DNA of 64,000 nt from an uncultured Lachnospiraceae bacterium. Lineage in GTDB: Bacteria > Bacillota > Clostridia > Lachnospirales > Lachnospiraceae. The position numbers and the translations under genes are program-made. The notes beneath the pieces are model-generated. The model did no database searches. It was not told the origin of the DNA and worked only from the letters and a program-made list of their open reading frames with translations. The DNA lies in assembly GCA_910588655.1 (NCBI GenBank), contig CAJUPJ010000002.1, positions 105,531 through 169,530 of the forward strand, read 5' to 3'. Shown one piece after another: positions 59,339 through 64,000 of this stretch (the stretch's first letter is position 1; every line of letters starts with the position of its first letter).

Positions 59339-60838
59339 ATGCAGACACAATCAGAAAATAGTGAGGAAAAGCTTATAAATAATATTTTATTTATTTATAT
59401 TTTAGGCGTAGCAATATCTGGTTTTAGTTTTGTTATGCTGTTTTTAAATGGTGGCACCAGGGAATGTATTTTTCTCTTGTCTGGCTTATCAGCCATTATC
59501 ACAAAAATATTTGAAAAACCATTAGGGACAAATGCAAAGTATGTATATGCATGTATTCCGCCTGTTATTGGTGCAATTACATGTGCCGTATGTAATACTG
59601 ATACAAGCGGAAGTTATGTCTGTATTACACATTATTATTTTGTGGCAACATTACTGTTAGTCCCGTATTATTCACAAAAAGTTTTAAGGGTTAGTGTTGC
59701 TGTAACAATTATAGTTAATGCAGGCATGATGGTTTTATTCCCAGCAGGTTTTTTAAAACTACATTATCCTATTGGCTGGATTTTTACGGGTATTGTATAT
59801 ATTATTCTTTTTGCTGCATGCAGTTTTATCGTATACCGTACTACGGAATTATTTAAAACTGTAGAGAAACAGGGCAGGGAGGCAGAGGATGTTTTGCATG
59901 ATGTGCAGGCAGCATTTGACAGCCTGGAAGAGTCTTCAGGGACAATATATAATTCTTTACAGGAGTTTGAAGGCAATACAGAAGAAATCGCTGCTTCTAC
60001 GCAACAGATTAATGAGAGTGCTGATGCACAGATTGGTGAGGTAGAGAACAGCCTTACAGTTTTTAATGAATTAAATGATAAGATTTTACAGTCTGAAGAG
60101 AGGGTAAACCAGACTGTAGAAACAATAAATAAGCTGAAAAACAAAAATGATGAGGGTCTTTTAGTAATACGCGGGTTATCAGAGAAGTTTGAAGAAAACA
60201 TCCAGACAACGCAGGTTGCGGCTGATGGTGTTGATGAACTGTCACGTAAATCAAGTTCAATTGGCGGCATAATTGAAAGTATACGTGAAATTGCCCAGCA
60301 GACAAACCTTCTTGCACTAAATGCCGCTATAGAGGCAGCAAGGGCAGGGGAAGCTGGAAAAGGGTTTGCAGTTGTAGCAGATGAGATTAACTCTTTGTCT
60401 ATGGAGTCTTCAAATGCCACCAGTAAAATAGATGCTATATTAAAAGATATTATTGAGACAGTAGATTCTACCCATAAAGTTATGGAACAGAACAATGAGG
60501 TTGTAAATGTTTCCAGCATAAGGCTTGAAGATACAGTTAAGATTTTTAAAGCAATGTTAAAATCCTCAGAAGAGGTTATTGGTATTACAGGGGTGTTAAA
60601 AACTGAACTGGAAGATATAGTTGTTATAAAAGAACAGCTTTTAGGCGTTATGAAGCGTGTGGATGACAGTTCAAAGAACTTTATGGCTACTACAGAGGGG
60701 ATTAGTGCATCTACAGAAGAACAGGTTGCAGGCCTTGCTAATATAGTTAAGACTATGAAAGATATGCAGGCAGGCATGGAAAAGCTTTATGGTGTACTGC
60801 ATAATGGAAAAGAAAATAAAGAGCAGCCATCTGCTTAA
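59339..60838 (+). CDS. methyl-accepting chemotaxis protein with six-helix membrane sensor
   Basis: A 499-aa chemoreceptor without the usual extracellular domain. Residues 17-178 hold six membrane helices with very short loops (for example ILGVAISGFSFVMLFL, YYFVATLLLVPYYS and WIFTGIVYIILFAACSFIVY), a membrane-embedded sensor. No HAMP domain is evident; a coiled coil follows straight away (EKQGREAEDVLHDVQAAFDSLEE). The signalling tip is IAQQTNLLALNAAIEAARAGEAGKGFAVVADEI in pieces, near residue 313. It may sense a membrane-soluble or energy-related signal. AAGGAG precedes the ATG. A terminator follows. Confidence 0.93.
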   Translation: MQTQSENSEEKLINNILFIYILGVAISGFSFVMLFLNGGTRECIFLLSGLSAIITKIFEKPLGTNAKYVYACIPPVIGAITCAVCNTDTSGSYVCITHYYFVATLLLVPYYSQKVLRVSVAVTIIVNAGMMVLFPAGFLKLHYPIGWIFTGIVYIILFAACSFIVYRTTELFKTVEKQGREAEDVLHDVQAAFDSLEESSGTIYNSLQEFEGNTEEIAASTQQINESADAQIGEVENSLTVFNELNDKILQSEERVNQTVETINKLKNKNDEGLLVIRGLSEKFEENIQTTQVAADGVDELSRKSSSIGGIIESIREIAQQTNLLALNAAIEAARAGEAGKGFAVVADEINSLSMESSNATSKIDAILKDIIETVDSTHKVMEQNNEVVNVSSIRLEDTVKIFKAMLKSSEEVIGITGVLKTELEDIVVIKEQLLGVMKRVDDSSKNFMATTEGISASTEEQVAGLANIVKTMKDMQAGMEKLYGVLHNGKENKEQPSA

Positions 60839-60856
60839 TAATGTCCAGTATGGTAA

Positions 60857-60897
60857 AGTACCATAGCAATGTTAGTTGTGCTGTGGTGCTTTTTTGG
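60857..60897 (+). terminator. intrinsic terminator after chemoreceptor
   Basis: AGTACCATAGCA and TGCTGTGGTGCT arms (with G-U pairs), then TTTTTTGG. Confidence 0.75.
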
Positions 60898-61024
60898 TTT
60901 AGCGGCAGGCTTGTATCTTTAAAACTTGTGTAACTGGAAGTAATTTAATATTGTTTTTAAGAATAAATTTATATATACTTTAGCGTGTTGCATCTCTGAA
61001 TATACAGACAAAGGGGGAAATGCC

Positions 61025-62536
61025 ATGCGTGGAATAAATACACAGACTAGAAAAATCAGGAAGAAAGTTTTTGAGGAAGTTGCACGTGCTGCTTATAGTG
61101 GCGGGGACAATGCCAGCATAAGCCACGAATTAGAAGAAATACCATATAAAATAACACCTTCTGATGTGCCTGTCTACCGTGAAAGTATATGGCGCGAAAG
61201 GGCTATTGCCGCTGAGAGGGTACGCCTTGCATTAGGGCTTTCATTAAGGCCTCTTGACAGGCCGGTCCATACTACAGAAGGTTTTGAATACAGCAATATT
61301 TCAGAAAAATATTATGAACCTCCTCTTATGCAGGTTATTCCTTCTGCCTGTGATATGTGTGAGGATAATAAAGTTGAAGTTTCAAATATGTGCCACGGCT
61401 GCGTTGCCCATCCATGTATTGAAGTCTGTCCAAAAGATGCAATCTCAATGGTAAATGGATATGCATTTATTGACCAGGAGAAATGTATTAAATGTGGCAA
61501 ATGTATTAATATCTGTCCTTACCATGCTATTATTAAAAGGATAAGGCCATGTGCAGAAGCATGTGGAATTAATGCAATAGAAAGTGATGCACATGGGCGT
61601 GCAAGGATTAATGAACAGAAATGTGTATCATGCGGCCAGTGCATGACAAGCTGCCCGTTCGGGGCTATTGCTGATAAATCACAGATTTTCCAGATGATAC
61701 GTGCAATACGTGAAGGAGATGAAGTTATTGCAGAAATTGCACCAGCATTTGAAGGGCAGTTTGGGGCAGATATTACACCTGCACAGGTAAAAGCGGCATT
61801 AAGTGACTGTGGTTTTAGTGACGTTTATGAAGTTGCACTTGGAGCTGATATAGGTGCTGTTTCAGAAGCACACCACTATGTTAATGAAGTTGTAAACGGG
61901 AAACTTCCATTTCTGCTTACTTCATGCTGTCCTGCATGGTCAATGCTTGCCAAAAAGTATTTTCCAGAAACAATAGGCAGTATTTCACAGGAGCTTACCC
62001 CTATGGTTGCAACTGCAAGAAGCATTAAAAAGAAACACCCTGGGGCAAAGGTTGTATTTATAGGGCCATGTGCTGCTAAAAAACTTGAGGCGTCAAGGCG
62101 TACAGTCAGGAGTGACGTGGATTTTGTTATAACATTTGAAGAACTGGATGCTATTTTTAAGGCAAAAGATATAGATTTTAACAGATATGAAAAAGGCCGT
62201 TCAATGCATGATGCTACAGGTGCAGGACGTGGATATGCAGTATCAGGCGGGGTATCAGAGGCTATAAAGAAATGCATAGATGAATATTATCCTGGAACAG
62301 AAGTAAAAACTGAACATGCAGAAGGCTTAAGTGAGTGCAAGAAAATGCTGCTGCTTGCCAAAGCGGGGAAAAAGGATGGCTGCATGATTGAAGGCATGGG
62401 CTGTCCTGGCGGATGTGTGGCAGGAGCTGGCACTATACTTCCTATATCTAATGCCAAAGCAGCTGTAGCCAGGTCAGTAAAAGACTCAACAGAAAAAGTA
62501 CCTCCAAAAGATTTACTTGAAATAAAGCTTGACTAA
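61025..62536 (+). CDS. [FeFe] hydrogenase, group-B-like, with ferredoxin clusters
   Basis: A 503-aa enzyme. The N-terminal ~110 residues have no cluster motif. Ferredoxin-like clusters follow: CHGCVAHPCIEVCP, CIKCGKCINICP, CAEACG and CVSCGQCMTSCP (about 121-215). The H-cluster domain has L1 TSCCPAW (near 300), L2 GPCAAKK (near 345) and L3 GMGCPGGCVAG (near 462). The L2 and L3 variants (GPC in place of MPC; GMGCPGG) point to group B, found in anaerobic Clostridia. It likely couples ferredoxin oxidation to H2 in fermentation; the direction is not shown. No hydrogenase maturation genes lie in the window. A terminator follows. Confidence 0.93.
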   Translation: MRGINTQTRKIRKKVFEEVARAAYSGGDNASISHELEEIPYKITPSDVPVYRESIWRERAIAAERVRLALGLSLRPLDRPVHTTEGFEYSNISEKYYEPPLMQVIPSACDMCEDNKVEVSNMCHGCVAHPCIEVCPKDAISMVNGYAFIDQEKCIKCGKCINICPYHAIIKRIRPCAEACGINAIESDAHGRARINEQKCVSCGQCMTSCPFGAIADKSQIFQMIRAIREGDEVIAEIAPAFEGQFGADITPAQVKAALSDCGFSDVYEVALGADIGAVSEAHHYVNEVVNGKLPFLLTSCCPAWSMLAKKYFPETIGSISQELTPMVATARSIKKKHPGAKVVFIGPCAAKKLEASRRTVRSDVDFVITFEELDAIFKAKDIDFNRYEKGRSMHDATGAGRGYAVSGGVSEAIKKCIDEYYPGTEVKTEHAEGLSECKKMLLLAKAGKKDGCMIEGMGCPGGCVAGAGTILPISNAKAAVARSVKDSTEKVPPKDLLEIKLD

Positions 62537-62560
62537 TATACTTCAGAAGATATAATCTAA

Positions 62561-62616
62561 CAAGGAGTTCCTGGTGGAGAAGTTTCCATATGGAAATTTT
62601 CTGCCAGGAGCTTTGT
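62561..62616 (+). terminator. intrinsic terminator of hydrogenase gene
   Basis: Long stem: CAAGGAG...CTGG with CCAG...GAGCTTTG, tipped by GTTTCC-ATAT-GGAAAT; T-run is short (CTTTG). Confidence 0.6.
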
Positions 62617-62658
62617 ACATATATAACTTGAATAAATTAAGGAAGGCAAGGTAAATTT

Positions 62659-63504
62659 ATGTTAGAAATCTTGAAGTCAATTTTATTTGGAATTGTGGAA
62701 GGTATTACAGAATGGCTTCCAATAAGCAGCACTGGGCATATGATACTTCTGGATGAGTTTGTAAAGCTGGATGCATCAGAGTCATTTATGGAGATGTATC
62801 TTGTAGTTATACAGCTTGGCGCAATACTGGCTGTTGTAATATTGTTCTGGAGCCAGGTATGGCCATTCTGCCTGCCGCAGAATAATGAAAGCAGTGCAGA
62901 TGGCATTATGGGATATGTAAGAAAAGATACATTTATAATGTGGTTTAAAATAGCTGTTGCGTGTGTACCAGCAGTAATTATAGAGCTGGCAATGGGTGAC
63001 AAGCTTGAAGAAATGTTTTATAATTACCAGACAGTTGCAATTATGCTTATAGTTGTTGGCATAATTTTTATATTTATTGAGAACAGGAATAAAGGGCAGG
63101 AAGCAAAAGTAACATCAATACCAGGAATTACATACCAGACTGCTTTCCTTATAGGCGTATTCCAGCTTGTAGCGGCAGTATTTCCAGGCACATCGCGTTC
63201 AGGTGCAACTATTATAGGCGGGCTGGTGCTCGGGCTTGCAAGGACAGTGGCAGCAGAATTTACATTTTATCTTGCGATACCAGTTATGTTTGGTGCAAGC
63301 CTTATAAAAGTACTGAAATTCGGGCTTTCATTTACCACAGGTGAAGCTGTGCTCCTTTTAACAGGAATGGCAACATCATTTATAGTGTCGCTTTTTGTTA
63401 TAAAATTCCTTATGGGATATATTAAAAAACATGATTTTAAAGTATTCGGGTGGTACAGGATTATACTAGGTGTGCTTGTGCTTGGGTATTTTATAGTTTT
63501 TTAA
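62659..63504 (+). CDS. uppP: undecaprenyl-diphosphate phosphatase
   Basis: A 281-aa membrane enzyme that removes a phosphate from undecaprenyl diphosphate to recycle the cell-wall lipid carrier; also called BacA because its overproduction gives bacitracin resistance. The two hallmark motifs are present: GIVEGITEWLPISSTGHM (about residues 12-29) with the catalytic Glu residues, and FPGTSRSGATIIGG (about 174-187) with the catalytic Arg. About eight membrane helices. AGGAAGG precedes the ATG by about 12 bases. It is a single gene between the hydrogenase terminator and an interspersed repeat. Confidence 0.97.
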   Translation: MLEILKSILFGIVEGITEWLPISSTGHMILLDEFVKLDASESFMEMYLVVIQLGAILAVVILFWSQVWPFCLPQNNESSADGIMGYVRKDTFIMWFKIAVACVPAVIIELAMGDKLEEMFYNYQTVAIMLIVVGIIFIFIENRNKGQEAKVTSIPGITYQTAFLIGVFQLVAAVFPGTSRSGATIIGGLVLGLARTVAAEFTFYLAIPVMFGASLIKVLKFGLSFTTGEAVLLLTGMATSFIVSLFVIKFLMGYIKKHDFKVFGWYRIILGVLVLGYFIVF

Positions 63505-63513
63505 TATTTTACA

Positions 63514-63809
63514 AGTTATCTTGTGTTTGTGTTTTTATATAGGTTTGCAGGTGGACTGTTTTTGTGCCAGATGCCAGAATATTCCGTACAGGGGCACGCT
63601 CCCGCTACGTTAACCCACGCAGCGGCACATAAAGCCCATATATTATATATTCCAGATAAAACTTACGTTTCCCTGGAATATATAATATATGGGCTTAAAT
63701 GCCGGCGGGGTTAAAGTGCCCCTTTTACGGAATAATTCATGGCATCTGGCACGCAAAACCTGTCACAAGCAATCTGCAATAAAACACAAAATAAAAAGAT
63801 AACTGTAAA
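63514..63809. repeat. interspersed palindromic repeat copy D
   Basis: Outer arms GTTATCTTGTGTTTGTG and its imperfect mirror AACACAAAATAAAAAGATAAC. Inside, GTGCCAGATGCCAGAATATTCC on the left mirrors GGAATAATTCATGGCATCTGGCAC on the right in pieces. The core is CCGCTACGTTAACCCACGCA. A further 24-base perfect hairpin is nested at 63632-63696. Confidence 0.8.
63632..63696. repeat. nested 24-bp inverted repeat inside copy D
   Basis: The left arm runs 63632-63655, beginning AAGCCCATATATTATA; the right arm is its exact complement at 63673-63696. Copies B and C lack this segment or have a different one in the same place. Confidence 0.75.
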
Positions 63810-63897
63810 TGGGTGGGTGGTAATGATTTTGCCAGCCACTTATTATACAGTGTAGTAATTATTGCTGTATGGGTATTAATACAAAAATGACACCACT

Positions 63898-63945
63898 GTG
63901 CTTCCGTCAGCCAAATTACACCAACACAAGATAACTGGAAATTAA
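63898..63945. repeat. right-end fragment of interspersed repeat family
   Basis: TTCCGTCAGCCAAATTACACCAACACAAGATAACTGGAAATTAA resembles the right ends of copies C and F (ACCGTCCG..AATCCAC...CACAAGATAACTG), in pieces. Nothing else was seen from 63810 to 64000. Confidence 0.55.
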
Positions 63946-64000
63946 CTTCAATTAGTCTTTTGAAAATATTATAAAAAACATGCTATACTTTAGCAAGAAC

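Noticed and set aside
63523..63714. Open frame behind uppP
   Set aside because: It lies wholly in the palindromic repeat copy D.
1..64000. tRNA or rRNA genes
   Set aside because: I looked for tRNA-like TPsiC and anticodon arm patterns and rRNA segments; none was convincing by eye.

Overview
The window looks like the chromosome of a low-GC, anaerobic, motile, spore-forming Clostridia member, most likely Lachnospiraceae. Grounds: T-box leaders on two tRNA-synthetase loci, a group-B-like [FeFe] hydrogenase, an FprA-type flavoprotein, flagellin and two chemoreceptors, dipicolinate synthase A and B, many DUFs typical of that family, and heavy use of AGG/ATA/CTT codons. The taxonomic call is inference; no rRNA or tRNA gene lies in the window.

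Layout. 1-11 kb: 3' part of an HtrA protease; T-box leader with pheS-pheT; a VanZ protein and two small membrane proteins; a lipoprotein solute-binding protein and a chemoreceptor. 11-18.5 kb: accessory island. It holds an XRE regulator, a WYL regulator and a very AT-rich, tightly packed four-gene operon of unrecognised proteins (12807-16625). Downstream are a broken and an intact Rpn-type nuclease gene, a 150-bp MITE with a 9-bp target duplication, and a decayed type I toxin locus. 19-24 kb: T-box and proS, a divergent flagellin, a Sel1-repeat protein. 23.9-28.9 kb: a giant secreted GH127 beta-L-arabinofuranosidase gene split by one in-frame TAG. 29-31 kb: SPOR amidase and an orphan tyrosine recombinase on the minus strand. 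31.5-38.5 kb: secreted CHAP-like/LRR protein, DUF4869-ATPase pair, PadR-DUF2812 pair with a well-formed promoter/operator, VanZ, EFR1 ferredoxin.

39-46.4 kb: a six-gene plus-strand cluster (SMI1/KNR4, phosphodiesterase, an HSP90-like GHKL ATPase with an extra N-terminal domain, and three paralogous 350-375 aa proteins that flank it). 46-64 kb: MFS transporter, FprA flavoprotein, flavodoxin reductase, DUF6891, TraX, dipicolinate synthase (spore core), a 191-bp multi-hairpin element, enolase, aldo/keto reductase, TnpB remnant, alpha/beta hydrolase, chemoreceptor, [FeFe] hydrogenase, undecaprenyl-diphosphate phosphatase.

A family of palindromic interspersed repeats, marked by a core reading CTACGTTA-(AC/GC/AG)-(C/T)CACGCAGC, recurs at about 31.3, 38.6, 47.7 and 63.6 kb, with related arms at 1.1, 33.4 and 63.9 kb. 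The best candidates for undescribed biology are the WYL-linked four-gene operon, the HSP90-like/paralog cluster, the DUF4869-ATPase pair and the multi-hairpin element. Functions for these are inference only.
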